Shown here in pieces: positions 15,616 through 24,271 of a stretch of 33,728 nucleotides of DNA. The DNA is from an uncultured bacterium (GTDB taxonomy: Bacteria > Cyanobacteriota > Vampirovibrionia > Gastranaerophilales > Gastranaerophilaceae): positions 1 to 33,728 of the forward strand of contig CACXGY010000087.1 of NCBI GenBank assembly GCA_902767275.1. The letters are read 5' to 3'. The stretch's first letter is position 1, and the number at the start of each line of letters is the position of its first letter. The position numbers were made by a program, and so were the translations under genes. The notes beneath the pieces were generated by a model. It was not told the origin of the DNA, searched no databases, and worked only from the letters and a program-made list of their open reading frames with translations.

Positions 15616-15644
15616 TTGTAAAAAATAAATATCTGTAGTTTAAT
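15616..15644 (+). promoter_or_regulatory. probable promoter of the AAA+ gene cluster
   Basis: TTGTAA (15616-15621), a 17-base spacer and TTTAAT (15639-15644, five of six consensus bases) lie 37 bases before the first ATG of the cluster. The region 15447-15615 lies between divergent genes, is AT-rich and has no gene; it must also carry the polA promoter. Confidence 0.45.
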
Positions 15645-15681
15645 AATAAAAGGGCAAAACGGTTGATTGAAAGTTTAAATC

Positions 15682-16962
15682 ATGGACATAAATACCAACT
15701 ATCAAGGTAGTTTTACTGCGGTCAGTATAAATCCAAGAAATATAAAAAAGAAAACGATTTCAAAGGCAAATGAAATAATAAATGCCGGTGTTGAACAAAT
15801 ATTGCGTATTAGAAATACACGAAAATGTGATACGGTTGAAATATTGAATAATCGTCATGACCAAGTTACGGAAGCAATGAATCAACGTCGTGATTTGATT
15901 AGAAAACAGCCGTGGTGGGTTATAAAATGGAATGATCTTCGCAAAATTAATAAAGAAGAAAGAAAAATCAAGAGTAATATTAACAAAAGTCGTGCAAAAT
16001 CGTATCAAGAACGTGATAAACAAGTTATAAATATAGAAGAAGTTGTGAATAAGGTTGAAGAACAAACCCGTTTAATTGAAGAACGTCAACTTCGAGAAAA
16101 AGAAAGATATGAGCGAAATTATGAGATGGATATGCTGCGTGGCAGATATCAACACTCAAATAACGGTTTTTCATCATTAGCAGGTTATAAAACCGAGAAA
16201 AATGTTTTGGACAAGTATTTTATTACAGAAATATTAAAGGAACAAAAAGGAGAACCCGCAGATGTACCGGGAAGTGTGTTATTCTTTGGTCCTACAGGTA
16301 ACGGGAAATCTACTTTTGCAAAAGCGTTTGCTAAAGAAACGGGGTGTAATATTGTTCCTCTTAGAATTAAAACAGCAACGACGGCTACACGTTATGAGGA
16401 TTTTCTTGAAAATCTTCATCAAAAAGCGGATAAAGCAGAAGAAAATTTTCAAGCAACAGGGAAAAGAACAATATTATTTATAGATGAATTTTCAAAAGTT
16501 GCAGGAGAAAACTCTCCTATTCTTCCTAATTTAGAGGAGTTTTTGACAACTTGTTCCGACAGGTATCATTGTACTGTTTTCGGTGCAACAAATCATCCGC
16601 TCAGTATTAAGTTACCTATGACAGGAGAAAAATCTGTATTTCCTTACAAAGTTTCAGTTGACCCGCCAAATACGGAAAATAAAACTGCAGTATTAAAATA
16701 TTATTTAAAAGAACGACTCCCTAAAGGAACTGATTATAAACCTATAACTCAAGAACTTGAACGAGTTGAAAACGAATCAGAATCAAGGTTTAGTATTTCA
16801 CAAATAAGAAATGAAATTTGTATAAGCGGATTTAAAAAAGAAATGACAACAGATGAGGTCTTAGAGAAAATAAATCAAACAGAACCTGCTATTTCCAAGC
16901 AGGATATGGAAAAATATAATAGAGAAATGATGGTACTAATGGATAATAAAGTTGAGGTGTAG
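15682..16962 (+). CDS. AAA+ ATPase, active member of a three-gene AAA cluster
   Basis: A 426-residue protein. Residues 1-80 start with SFTAVSI, a short motif type recurring at N-termini in such genomes. Residues about 85-150 are strongly charged and probably coiled coil. The AAA+ domain starts at FSSLAGYKTEKNVLDKYF (163-180) and has Walker A GPTGNGKS (203-210), Walker B ILFIDEF (264-270), sensor-1 N304 in FGATNHP, and a helical lid with SRFSISQIRNEI (369-380). The usual arginine-finger text is replaced by LPMTGEKSVFPYKVSVDPP. No protease or other enzyme domain is fused. It probably works as a classic AAA remodelling ATPase, perhaps in a ring with the two related proteins encoded next. The ribosome binding site is weak. 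Substrate and function are unknown. Confidence 0.85.
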   Translation: MDINTNYQGSFTAVSINPRNIKKKTISKANEIINAGVEQILRIRNTRKCDTVEILNNRHDQVTEAMNQRRDLIRKQPWWVIKWNDLRKINKEERKIKSNINKSRAKSYQERDKQVINIEEVVNKVEEQTRLIEERQLREKERYERNYEMDMLRGRYQHSNNGFSSLAGYKTEKNVLDKYFITEILKEQKGEPADVPGSVLFFGPTGNGKSTFAKAFAKETGCNIVPLRIKTATTATRYEDFLENLHQKADKAEENFQATGKRTILFIDEFSKVAGENSPILPNLEEFLTTCSDRYHCTVFGATNHPLSIKLPMTGEKSVFPYKVSVDPPNTENKTAVLKYYLKERLPKGTDYKPITQELERVENESESRFSISQIRNEICISGFKKEMTTDEVLEKINQTEPAISKQDMEKYNREMMVLMDNKVEV

Positions 16963-16964
16963 CA

Positions 16965-17834
16965 TTGGTTGAAAGTGTTTCACAAAAGCAATCAACTTCT
17001 GTAAGTTTTTTGCAAAAAATTAATGGTCAAACAAAACGAAACGGTGTATATGCAGGTGCTGCTGTCGCAGGAGGCATTGTCGGCAGTACAATAGGGTATA
17101 GTGCATATAGTAAAAAAGCCGGTAAATTATCTGAGTTAAAAGACAGTTTTGAAAAAACAAAGCCGACAGAGGAATCTGTTAAATTACGTGAAAATATCAG
17201 TTCTGATTTGTGCGATTTAATCAGACGTACAAATGAAGGAAATACTGTTTCTATGCCAAACAGTATTCTTTTAGTGACAGAAAATAATAACTATGCCAAA
17301 AATGTTTCTGATTGGATAGCAAATAAGAGCAACGCAAATTATATTAAAATTGATACTCAAACAGAAGAACTGTTAGACGCTCTTGAGTTAGCGGAAGATA
17401 ACCATAAAAACGGGAATTGGACAATTATACATGCGGAAAATTTAGATAAATATATTAACAAACAGCAGCAGGATAAAAGTGTTGTTGAGTCAGTAAAAGA
17501 TATTCTGAGTGCAAGTGCTGAGGATTATCATTCAACTATAATATTTTCGACAAAAAATCCTAAAGAATTAGATGAAATAGCACTTCAACCGCATAGAGTA
17601 AAATCAATTTTTTATCTTGATACTGTTCCGGAGAAAGATTTTTTTGCACCGGAAAATATGGCAAAAATGGATAAAGAAATTAAAACTATGGAAAAAAGTT
17701 TATCAAAAACAAAAATATTATCGAAATTTGGGGTTGTTGGTGCTATTATAGGTTTAGCAGGCGGTGTAATTTTAAATCAAATTATCAGGAGTAAAGATGA
17801 TTCCGGCAATACAGACAGTATTACAAAAAAATAA
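16965..17834 (+). CDS. AAA-fold protein without Walker motifs, two membrane segments
   Basis: A 289-residue protein starting at TTG (16965), two bases after the previous stop, with GAGGTG five bases upstream. It has hydrophobic Gly-rich segments at about 28-48 (GVYAGAAVAGGIVGSTIGYS) and 255-273 (FGVVGAIIGLAGGVILNQI), so the central domain would sit on one side of a membrane. The centre matches the AAA layout of the upstream ATPase. MPNSILLVTENNNYAKNV (97-114) lies where Walker A should be but lacks GKT/S. WTIIHAENLD (152-161) lies where Walker B should be but lacks DE. DYHSTIIFSTKNPKELDEIA (187-206) covers the sensor-1 region. It is therefore probably a non-hydrolysing partner or membrane anchor. 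The fold call is by motif order and needs structure prediction. Confidence 0.78.
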   Translation: MVESVSQKQSTSVSFLQKINGQTKRNGVYAGAAVAGGIVGSTIGYSAYSKKAGKLSELKDSFEKTKPTEESVKLRENISSDLCDLIRRTNEGNTVSMPNSILLVTENNNYAKNVSDWIANKSNANYIKIDTQTEELLDALELAEDNHKNGNWTIIHAENLDKYINKQQQDKSVVESVKDILSASAEDYHSTIIFSTKNPKELDEIALQPHRVKSIFYLDTVPEKDFFAPENMAKMDKEIKTMEKSLSKTKILSKFGVVGAIIGLAGGVILNQIIRSKDDSGNTDSITKK

Positions 17835-19050
17835 TATTCCGAAATCGGAAAATAAAACAAATATGAAAACTCAACAAAAAGTAAATGATGTTGGGTTAAG
17901 ACAAGATGTTTTTCAAAAAAATCAACCTTCTTTTAAGGGCATAAAATTACCGTCAGGCGAGTATTCTATAGAAGAAGTAAGATATGCAAAAAAAGTGGTA
18001 GAAAAAGTTGGCGATGCTTGGAAAAAAGAGTTATATAAAAGAGAATATAATCGTCATAAAAATTCTCACGGAGTAATAGTTGCAGAAGGTCAAAACAAAT
18101 TTGCTAAATTTACGGACAGATTAATTGTAGATACTATGACATTAGGATTAGGCGAAATTTTTTATCAAACAAGGAATGCAGTCGATAGTCAAAAGGCAAA
18201 AAATACTGTATCAAGAATGTCAAAAGTTGTCAGCGATGTCAGACACATCAAATATAAAGAAGATACAGCAGCACTTGAGAAGGCTGAATTGAGTGCATTA
18301 AGAAGACTAGAGTATCAAAAAAAACTTATAGAAATAAAGGAAGAACGTATTCAACCGGAAATATTAGATACAATTCAACGTCAAAGAGAAGGTCGTTATG
18401 TTGATTTACCGAATAATATCATGTTTGCAAATAAAGATGAGAAGATAAATGAAGAACTAATCAATTGGACTATAGAAAATGCTAATGCAAATGTAAAGAC
18501 AGTGGATGCAAAAAAAGTTGAATTGTTAGATGTTTTAGATGAGGCAGAAGAACATTTTCAAGAGACCGGAGATTGGAATCTTATTCATGTTAAGAATATG
18601 GATTCTTTGTTAAATAAAGAAAGTGCTGATGAAAGTGTTATAGAATCAATGAAAGACATTATGAGTGCAACTGCAGAAGATTATCATACGACGATATTAT
18701 TTTCTGCTGCTCATCCGGAGAAATTGGACAGTATTGCTTTACAGCCTCATAGAGTCAGACAAATTGATGTTACGGATATCACATCGCCTATAAATATGGA
18801 TATAAAAGATGCAATAAGCAGGGTTCATGATGAAAAAAATATTAAAGAAACTCCTCTCAGTGTCGTTAACGATTTGTTGTTGATTGCTAATAAAGATGAC
18901 AAGTATAAAATGGATTGGCAAAATACTTTTTCTAAAAGCATATATAATGACGTAAGAAATAATTTGAAACAGAAATTCTTACAAGAGGATCACCCTAACG
19001 GGGTAGAATACATGAATATACTTGGCAGAGCAACGAAAAATCTAATATAA
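17797..19050 (+). CDS. second AAA-fold protein without Walker motifs, with helical N-terminal extension
   Basis: A 417-residue protein with AGGAG six bases before the ATG, so the 38-base overlap with the previous gene is probably real. The N-terminal part has PSFKGIKLPSG (44-54) and a long basic helical region (55-200) with one semi-hydrophobic stretch (VIVAEGQNK to MTLGLGEIFY). The domain at 203-325 is clearly related to the preceding protein: LPNNIMFANKDEK, NWTIENANANVKTVDAKKVE, LLDVLDEAEEHF, DWNLIHVKNMDSLL, ATAEDYHTTILFS and SIALQPHRVRQIDV. Walker A and B are missing here too. No membrane segment is obvious, so it could be the soluble dead subunit. It ends the cluster, followed by a terminator. 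Function unknown. Confidence 0.8.
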   Translation: MIPAIQTVLQKNNIPKSENKTNMKTQQKVNDVGLRQDVFQKNQPSFKGIKLPSGEYSIEEVRYAKKVVEKVGDAWKKELYKREYNRHKNSHGVIVAEGQNKFAKFTDRLIVDTMTLGLGEIFYQTRNAVDSQKAKNTVSRMSKVVSDVRHIKYKEDTAALEKAELSALRRLEYQKKLIEIKEERIQPEILDTIQRQREGRYVDLPNNIMFANKDEKINEELINWTIENANANVKTVDAKKVELLDVLDEAEEHFQETGDWNLIHVKNMDSLLNKESADESVIESMKDIMSATAEDYHTTILFSAAHPEKLDSIALQPHRVRQIDVTDITSPINMDIKDAISRVHDEKNIKETPLSVVNDLLLIANKDDKYKMDWQNTFSKSIYNDVRNNLKQKFLQEDHPNGVEYMNILGRATKNLI

Positions 19051-19066
19051 TAAGAATTATTTTTAC

Positions 19067-19110
19067 AAAAAAAAGGATGTTTAGCAGTAGAACTGAAAAC
19101 ATCCTTTTTT
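19067..19110. terminator. bidirectional terminator between converging genes
   Basis: The 14-bp stem AAAAAAGGATGTTT (19069-19082) and AAACATCCTTTTTT (19097-19110) closes a 14-base loop. Its A- and T-tracts suit termination of both the AAA+ cluster on the plus strand and the aminotransferase gene on the minus strand. Confidence 0.9.
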
Positions 19111-19126
19111 GTTATGTATAAATATG

Positions 19127-20245
19127 TTATACAAGTGCTTTAGAGTTTTCTACAAGTTTGATTAAAGTACTTGCAATAGTTTCTTGTTCTTCTCTTGTTA
19201 ATTCAGGGAACATAGGTAAAGACATAACAATTTCTGTATTCTTTTCAGTAATTGGTAACGAGCCTTTTCCTTGACCAAGCCATTCATTTACTTTTTGTAA
19301 ATGAAGCGGAATAGGATAATAAAGCATTGCACCTATGCCTGCATCATGTAATTTTTCAAATATTTCATCTCTGTTAGGAACTTTCACTGTATATTGATGA
19401 TATACGCAATAAGTATTGTCTAACTCAACAGGAGTAATAATATCAGAGCAAGAAGCGAATAATTCGTTATAAATTGCTGCTCTTTCACGTCTTTTTGTAT
19501 TCCATTCATCAATGTATGGTAATTTAACTCTTAAGATTGCTGCTTGAATTTCATCGAGTCTGGAGTTAACACCAATTTCATCATGGTGATAACGTATAGC
19601 CCCACCGTGGTTTCTTAAAGCGATAACTCTGTCTTTTAATGATTCAGAATTAGTAGTTATTAAACCGCCATCGCCCATTGTGCCGAGATTTTTTGTAGGA
19701 TAAAAACTATAACATCCGAAATCTCCGAATGTACCTACTTTTTGACCTTTATAAGATGAACCTATTGCTTGACAGCAGTCCTCAATTACGTGTAAATTGT
19801 GACGTTTTGCAATATTCATTATTCTGTCCATATCACAAGGTTGTCCGTATAAATGAACCGGGATAATTGCTTTTGTATTAGGTGTAATTGCTTCTTCAAT
19901 CTTGCTCGGATCAATGTTGAATGTTTCCGAATCAATATCAACAAAAACAGGTTTAGCACCTACTATTCCTATTGCTTCTGCTGTTGCAACAAATGTAAAT
20001 GCTGTTGTTATAACTTCATCACCATGACCTATATCTAATGCTCTTAATGCCAAATGGAGTGCATCTGTTCCTGAGTTTAAACCGACTGTATATTTTACTC
20101 CGATATAATCAGCAAGTTCTTGTTCTAATGATTTAGCGTTTTGTCCTAAAATATATGAACCTGAACGCATAACTTCGCATACTGCTTTTTCTGCGGCTTC
20201 GCCAATTTGTGCGTATTGACGTTTTGAATCAAATATAGGTATCAT
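19127..20245 (-). CDS. DegT/DnrJ/EryC1-family sugar aminotransferase
   Basis: A 372-residue PLP enzyme that aminates a keto-sugar nucleotide, usually with glutamate as donor, making amino sugars for surface polysaccharide. Landmarks: LNSGTDALHLALRAL (56-70) for phosphate binding; AFTFVATAEAI (82-92); VIEDCCQAIGS (153-163), whose Asp contacts PLP; the Schiff-base lysine K185 in SFYPTKNLGTMGDGG; NSRLDEIQAA; and YYPIPLHLQ. Length fits the family. The sequence is closer to WbpE/DegT-like enzymes than to ArnB, but the exact sugar cannot be read from motifs. AAAGGA precedes the ATG on the minus strand. It is a single-gene unit; other envelope-sugar genes lie elsewhere in the window. Confidence 0.9.
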   Translation of the reverse strand: MIPIFDSKRQYAQIGEAAEKAVCEVMRSGSYILGQNAKSLEQELADYIGVKYTVGLNSGTDALHLALRALDIGHGDEVITTAFTFVATAEAIGIVGAKPVFVDIDSETFNIDPSKIEEAITPNTKAIIPVHLYGQPCDMDRIMNIAKRHNLHVIEDCCQAIGSSYKGQKVGTFGDFGCYSFYPTKNLGTMGDGGLITTNSESLKDRVIALRNHGGAIRYHHDEIGVNSRLDEIQAAILRVKLPYIDEWNTKRRERAAIYNELFASCSDIITPVELDNTYCVYHQYTVKVPNRDEIFEKLHDAGIGAMLYYPIPLHLQKVNEWLGQGKGSLPITEKNTEIVMSLPMFPELTREEQETIASTLIKLVENSKALV

Positions 20246-20388
20246 GTCTTATCCTTTCTTTTTATATCTCCACATTATAAGTGTAACACAGGAATAGAGT
20301 GTCTTTATATAAATTTAATAATCCTTATCGTGTGTGTTTATAATAAATTTAACAGTGTTATTGTGTAGTAAATCATTATTCTTAATTT

Positions 20389-20417
20389 TTAATTTTATAT
20401 GTGTTTTATGATATAAT
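20389..20417 (+). promoter_or_regulatory. extended -10 promoter of ruvB, start point at or near the ATG
   Basis: TGATATAAT (20409-20417) is a perfect extended -10 (TG, one base, TATAAT). TTAATT, 17 bases upstream at 20389-20394, is a weak -35. The -10 ends only six bases before the ruvB ATG, so transcription should begin at or within a base or two of it, giving a leaderless or nearly leaderless mRNA. Confidence 0.65.
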
Positions 20418-20423
20418 ACAGGC

Positions 20424-21494
20424 ATGGCTATTATTTCTGACGATAATTTTAAAAATGAAAAAAGATTGGACTCTAAACAAAAAAATCCTATCATAAAAAC
20501 TGAATCAATTGAGTATGATAAGACTTTTGAAAATAGTATAAGACCAAAAACATTTGAGGATTATATCGGTCAAACCTCTCTGAAAGAAACTCTAAAAATT
20601 TCAATAGAAGCAGCAAAATTAAGAGAAAAACCACTGGATCATTTGTTGTTTTACGGGCCACCCGGACTGGGGAAAACAACTCTTGCAGGTGTAATAGCAG
20701 AACAAATGGGATGCGATATTAAAATTACTTCTGCTCCTTCGCTGGAAAGACCAAGAGATATTATCGGAATATTAATGTCATTAAAAGGCGGAGAAATTCT
20801 TTTTATTGATGAAATTCACAGATTGAATAAGGTTGCTGAGGAGATTTTGTACCCTGCTATGGAAGATTTTTCACTCGATATGACGACAGGAAAATCTCAG
20901 ACTGTTAAAACATTAAGAGTTCCGCTTCCAAAGTTTACCCTTATAGGTGCAACTACAAAAGCAGGAGAATTGTCAGGACCTTTGCGAGATAGATTTGGAA
21001 TTATCTATAGATTACAATTTTATACGATAGATGAGTTATCTCAAGTAATAAAACGAACAGCAAAAATATTGGATATAAATATAACAGAAGACGGTGCAAA
21101 AGCGATTGCGAAACGTTCAAGAGGCACTCCTCGTATAGCAAACAGACTTGTAAAGCGAGTTGCGGATTTTGCTATCATTAAGTATGACGGAGTTATTACT
21201 GCGGAAGTTGCAGATAAGTCATTAGATGTTTTAAATATAGATGAATTTGGTTTGGATACCACTGACAGGGCAATGTTAAACTTGATTATAGAAAAATATG
21301 ACGGAGGACCTGTCGGTATTGAAACAATTGCTGCCGCTTTAAGTGAAGATGTAAGAACATTGGAAGATGTTTGTGAACCTTATCTTCTGCAATCAGGTTT
21401 ATTGCAGCGAACTCCTCGCGGCAGAAAGGTTTCACCGGAAGGTTACAGACATTTGGGAAAAAATATTAATAATTTGCAACAACACTTGTTTTAA
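20424..21494 (+). CDS. ruvB: Holliday junction branch migration helicase RuvB
   Basis: A 356-residue AAA+ motor that drives branch migration with RuvA. Landmarks: [11 protein letters not shown] (40-50), Walker A GPPGLGKT (78-85), [15 protein letters not shown] (101-115), Walker [11 protein letters not shown] (125-134), sensor-1 and Arg-finger region [20 protein letters not shown], sensor-2 region [10 protein letters not shown], and a winged helix ending [20 protein letters not shown]. The 40-residue stretch before RPKTF, starting MAIIS, is the longer N-terminus typical of cyanobacterial RuvB and is good evidence for lineage. There is no proper ribosome binding site, and the -10 box is six bases before the ATG. 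No ruvA or ruvC gene is nearby. The promoter of the next gene lies in its last codons. Confidence 0.96.
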   Translation: MAIISDDNFKNEKRLDSKQKNPIIKTESIEYDKTFENSIRPKTFEDYIGQTSLKETLKISIEAAKLREKPLDHLLFYGPPGLGKTTLAGVIAEQMGCDIKITSAPSLERPRDIIGILMSLKGGEILFIDEIHRLNKVAEEILYPAMEDFSLDMTTGKSQTVKTLRVPLPKFTLIGATTKAGELSGPLRDRFGIIYRLQFYTIDELSQVIKRTAKILDINITEDGAKAIAKRSRGTPRIANRLVKRVADFAIIKYDGVITAEVADKSLDVLNIDEFGLDTTDRAMLNLIIEKYDGGPVGIETIAAALSEDVRTLEDVCEPYLLQSGLLQRTPRGRKVSPEGYRHLGKNINNLQQHLF

Positions 21495-21515
21495 TTTTAT
21501 TTTTCATGTTATAAT
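21486..21515 (+). promoter_or_regulatory. extended -10 promoter of the DUF151 nuclease gene
   Basis: TGTTATAAT (21507-21515) is another perfect extended -10, with TTGTTT (21486-21491) 18 bases upstream, inside the 3' end of ruvB. The leader contains a perfect palindrome AAAGTACTTT (21524-21533), which lies just after the expected start point and could be an operator. GACT/AGTC (21537-21550) also flank the GGGAG ribosome-binding sequence. Confidence 0.6.
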
Positions 21516-21560
21516 ACTTGGACAAAGTACTTTAACGACTTACGGGAGTCATTTAAAAAA

Positions 21561-22067
21561 ATGATAGAAATGAAAGTTATGGGCATTGCTCTTGACACAA
21601 GGTCGGGTTCTCCGATTGTTGTTTTGCACGATTTAGACAATAGACGTGCACTTCCTATTTGGATAGGATCTGCCGAAGCCAGTGCTATTATCCGTAAGAT
21701 TGAAAAACTTAGCGTTACCCGTCCAATGACTCATGATTTAATAGTTGATATCGTTAAAAAAACAGGTTATAAAATTAGCAAAGTTGAAATTAACGATGTT
21801 GAAAAAGAAACATACTATGCAACTATTTTCCTATCAAAAGATGAGGATGAAATAGTTATTGATTCCAGACCGTCTGATGCAATTGCAGTTGCTATGAGGG
21901 CAGAAGCACCGATTTTTGTCACGGCTAATGTTCTTATGAACGGTGCTGTTTCTACTGATTCCGCTAAAGATGAGGAAGAAGCGGAAGAATTTAAGGATTT
22001 TATTCAAAGTATAAAACCGTCTGACTTTGAAAAACTTATCAATAAACATAAGGAGTCAGATCAATAA
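21561..22067 (+). CDS. bifunctional nuclease family protein (DUF151)
   Basis: A 168-residue protein with the BFN/DUF151 domain at residues 1-130. Family motifs are clear: MIEMKVMGIALD, SGSPIVVLHD, RRALPIWIGSAEASAI (28-43), RPMTHDLIVDIVKK and DSRPSDAIAVAMRAEAPIFV. Plant and bacterial relatives have been reported with DNase and RNase activity, but the cellular role is poorly defined. A C-terminal acidic and Lys-rich tail (135-168) replaces the UVR domain found in some relatives. The N-terminus is very close to cyanobacterial members. GGGAG lies 12 bases before the ATG, longer than usual, so initiation at the in-frame ATG of codon 4 is possible. It ends just before a shared terminator. Confidence 0.9.
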   Translation: MIEMKVMGIALDTRSGSPIVVLHDLDNRRALPIWIGSAEASAIIRKIEKLSVTRPMTHDLIVDIVKKTGYKISKVEINDVEKETYYATIFLSKDEDEIVIDSRPSDAIAVAMRAEAPIFVTANVLMNGAVSTDSAKDEEEAEEFKDFIQSIKPSDFEKLINKHKESDQ

Positions 22068-22077
22068 AAATTTTTAG

Positions 22078-22150
22078 ATGCCGGACTAAATAATACATAA
22101 CATATATTATCTAATTTCTTAAATTTACCCTTCCGGCATTTATTTTTTTT
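22078..22150. terminator. long-loop bidirectional terminator
   Basis: ATGCCGGA (22078-22085) and TCCGGCAT (22132-22139) form a perfect 8-bp GC-containing stem around a 46-base AT-rich loop, followed by TTATTTTTTTTT. It lies between converging genes, and on the minus strand the stem is followed by CTAAAAATTTTTATT. The loop is much longer than in a standard terminator, so it could also be the end of a small RNA. Confidence 0.6.
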
Positions 22151-22160
22151 TATTTTATTT

Positions 22161-22766
22161 TTAATTCTTTTTTAGTTGAGCAATTTTTTCAATTTGTTTA
22201 GTAAATCGCTTACCAACTAATAAATCAGCAACTTTTTCTCCCGCCATTAATCCTGCAATGCTTGTAGCAGGTATAGGTATAAAGTTTCCAAGTATATATA
22301 AAGAGCCTGAAAGACCAAGTCTAAAGGTTGCTTTAGCGGCTTCTTTTGCACCTTGCATTTTACCGCCTGCTTCTGTTGCTGCTTTAATATCTTTGATTCC
22401 CCCGAGTTCTTTTATTGCATCGGTTATTTCAGGAACTGATTCTTTAAGACCTTGAATGGTTGTCGCAAATTGTGATTGCATTGGGTTTTTCTTTTTTGTT
22501 GCTCGGATTTTCTTTTTTATTGCTTTTGATGCATTTGATACAATTTGCATACTGTCTGATGCATCAATCATTCCGTCAACGACAGGTTTGCATCCGCCTG
22601 ATATGTATGCTCGGCTTTTGGCGATAGAAGTTTCTATTCCGTTTTTATTTTTTATTCTGGCAGCACGACTTGCAATCTCAACTCTTTCTGATGCATTGCG
22701 TGAAACCTCAATGCATTTATTTTTTACCCCTTTTGTTATTGGAGTTAAAATGTTTGTTACTTGCAT
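22161..22766 (-). CDS. basic protein with C-terminal hydrophobic segment, unknown function
   Basis: A 201-residue protein with no family I recognise. Residues 1-100 are very basic and Ser/Ala/Lys-rich (KIKNKNGIETSIAKSRAY, KAIKKKIRATKKKN). Residues about 100-148 are a helical region with Gly-rich GGIKDIKAATEAGGKMQGA. Residues about 148-180 are hydrophobic (LGLSGSLYILGNFIPIPATS, then IAGLMAG), able to form a membrane hairpin, followed by a basic end. There is no signal peptide. It could be a membrane-inserting basic protein or a nucleic-acid-binding protein anchored to the membrane. GAAGGTAG lies before the ATG. It is downstream of the amidase gene on the same strand (88-base gap) and could be read with it. 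Confidence 0.7.
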   Translation of the reverse strand: MQVTNILTPITKGVKNKCIEVSRNASERVEIASRAARIKNKNGIETSIAKSRAYISGGCKPVVDGMIDASDSMQIVSNASKAIKKKIRATKKKNPMQSQFATTIQGLKESVPEITDAIKELGGIKDIKAATEAGGKMQGAKEAAKATFRLGLSGSLYILGNFIPIPATSIAGLMAGEKVADLLVGKRFTKQIEKIAQLKKN

Positions 22767-22854
22767 ACTATTACTACCTTCTGTTTATATAAAGTTTTTA
22801 ATGTTTGTATATTTGCGTGTATTTTGTAAAATCTTAATAAATATATATAATTTA

Positions 22855-24258
22855 TTATAACTCGGAAAAAATGTATTCAACAAGCCCTTGATATAGTGCA
22901 ATGGCTGCGTGTTGTGAAAAGTTTTTAGATTTGTATATTGAAATATCCTGTGGATTTATCATATATGCCAGTTCTGCGAGTACTCCTATATATTCTGTCG
23001 GTCGGATTACTGCAAAACTTGCTTGTACTGCACCTCCGTTTTTAGTTTTTAATTTTTGAGATAATGATTTTGATATACATTTTGCAAGTTCTTCTGATTG
23101 AGGGTTAAAGTAGAATACAACCGAACCTTCATTAAGGTTTGGATTAGAGGATATAGGTACGGCATTCAAGTGAATACTCAGAAAGATAAGTGCATCTTTA
23201 TTTTTTGCAAAATTAATTCTGTCCTCAAGTGAAACATTTTTATCATTTTCTCTTGTCAGATAAACTTTAAAATGAGAATTTTCAAGAATTTTTTTTAGTT
23301 TTAATGCGACTTCAAGATTGATATCTTTTTCTTTATCCCCAAGGCATCCTATTGCTCCGTTTTCTTTGCCTCCATGTCCGGGGTCGATTATAATCTTAAC
23401 CAATTTATTTGAATAGTTTGAATTATTAACAGGGGGATTTTTTATTATTGAATATAAAACCCCGTTTTGCATACAAACTGTATATCTTGGGAATTTGTTC
23501 AGAGGAATTTCTTTGATTAAATATCCGTCATTTGTATCAAGATTATATATTGTAATGCATAATTTATCATTATCAACGATTGCACTATATGGTGCATTTT
23601 CAGAAAGGTTGAACGTGAATGTTGTTTCGGTTGAAGTTTTTATTTCATTTTCTGATAACAAAGAAATATATTTTGGAGTATAGAATTGAACTTGATTTTC
23701 TGAGGTCGGTGCATATTTTATATCGTTTTGAATAAGGTCTTTTGTCTTAATCCAGCCGTAATTTTCTTCTGATAGAATTATTCTGGAAAAATTATTTTGT
23801 TCTCCATCAGAGAGAACTTTTGTGTTTTCAGGTAAATATCCTAATCTGTTCATCCCGGCATCTATGGGAGTTGAGCGAAGTACGGCAATATTATTTTTTA
23901 TAGAATAATATTGTTGTTCTTTAGGTACAAATTTGTTTGATTGAACAGTCGGGTTTAAACGAAGTATGTGATATTTTAGAGTTTTTGTTTTTCCCAATAA
24001 ATCGTGAGATTGGACAGCAAAAATATTTTCTCCGATTTGAAGCGGAAAACTTTTACTGAACGCTCTTTTTTTTTGTGGGATTATGGGTGTTCCGTTTATG
24101 TATATTTTTTCAAATTTTTCTATATTTCCGGAAAAAAATATTCCACTTTCATCCGTTGTCAATGTATCTGTTTGAGGGTGAGTAATTGTTAAACCATAAC
24201 CAGACGGCAGGAAAATTAAGATAAATAAAAAGAGTATTATTATTTTATAAAATTTCAT
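22855..24258 (-). CDS. periplasmic N-acetylmuramoyl-L-alanine amidase (Amidase_3)
   Basis: A 467-residue exported cell-wall amidase. A signal peptide or N-terminal anchor spans residues 5-22 (KIIILFLFILIFLPSGYG). Residues about 30-100 look like a beta-sandwich, and 120-175 like an SH3-type domain (NIAVLRSTPIDAGMNRLG, then YGWIKTKDL). The catalytic domain (286-467) has zinc ligands H295 (DPGHGG), E310 (DKEKDIN) and H363 (LSIHLNAV), and the catalytic Glu429 in LAELAYM. It cuts the bond between MurNAc and the stem peptide and probably acts in cell separation, like AmiA/B/C. A small exported protein gene lies 13 bases upstream on the same strand, so the two form an operon. Confidence 0.93.
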   Translation of the reverse strand: MKFYKIIILFLFILIFLPSGYGLTITHPQTDTLTTDESGIFFSGNIEKFEKIYINGTPIIPQKKRAFSKSFPLQIGENIFAVQSHDLLGKTKTLKYHILRLNPTVQSNKFVPKEQQYYSIKNNIAVLRSTPIDAGMNRLGYLPENTKVLSDGEQNNFSRIILSEENYGWIKTKDLIQNDIKYAPTSENQVQFYTPKYISLLSENEIKTSTETTFTFNLSENAPYSAIVDNDKLCITIYNLDTNDGYLIKEIPLNKFPRYTVCMQNGVLYSIIKNPPVNNSNYSNKLVKIIIDPGHGGKENGAIGCLGDKEKDINLEVALKLKKILENSHFKVYLTRENDKNVSLEDRINFAKNKDALIFLSIHLNAVPISSNPNLNEGSVVFYFNPQSEELAKCISKSLSQKLKTKNGGAVQASFAVIRPTEYIGVLAELAYMINPQDISIYKSKNFSQHAAIALYQGLVEYIFSEL

Positions 24259-24271
24259 AGAGTCAAATATC

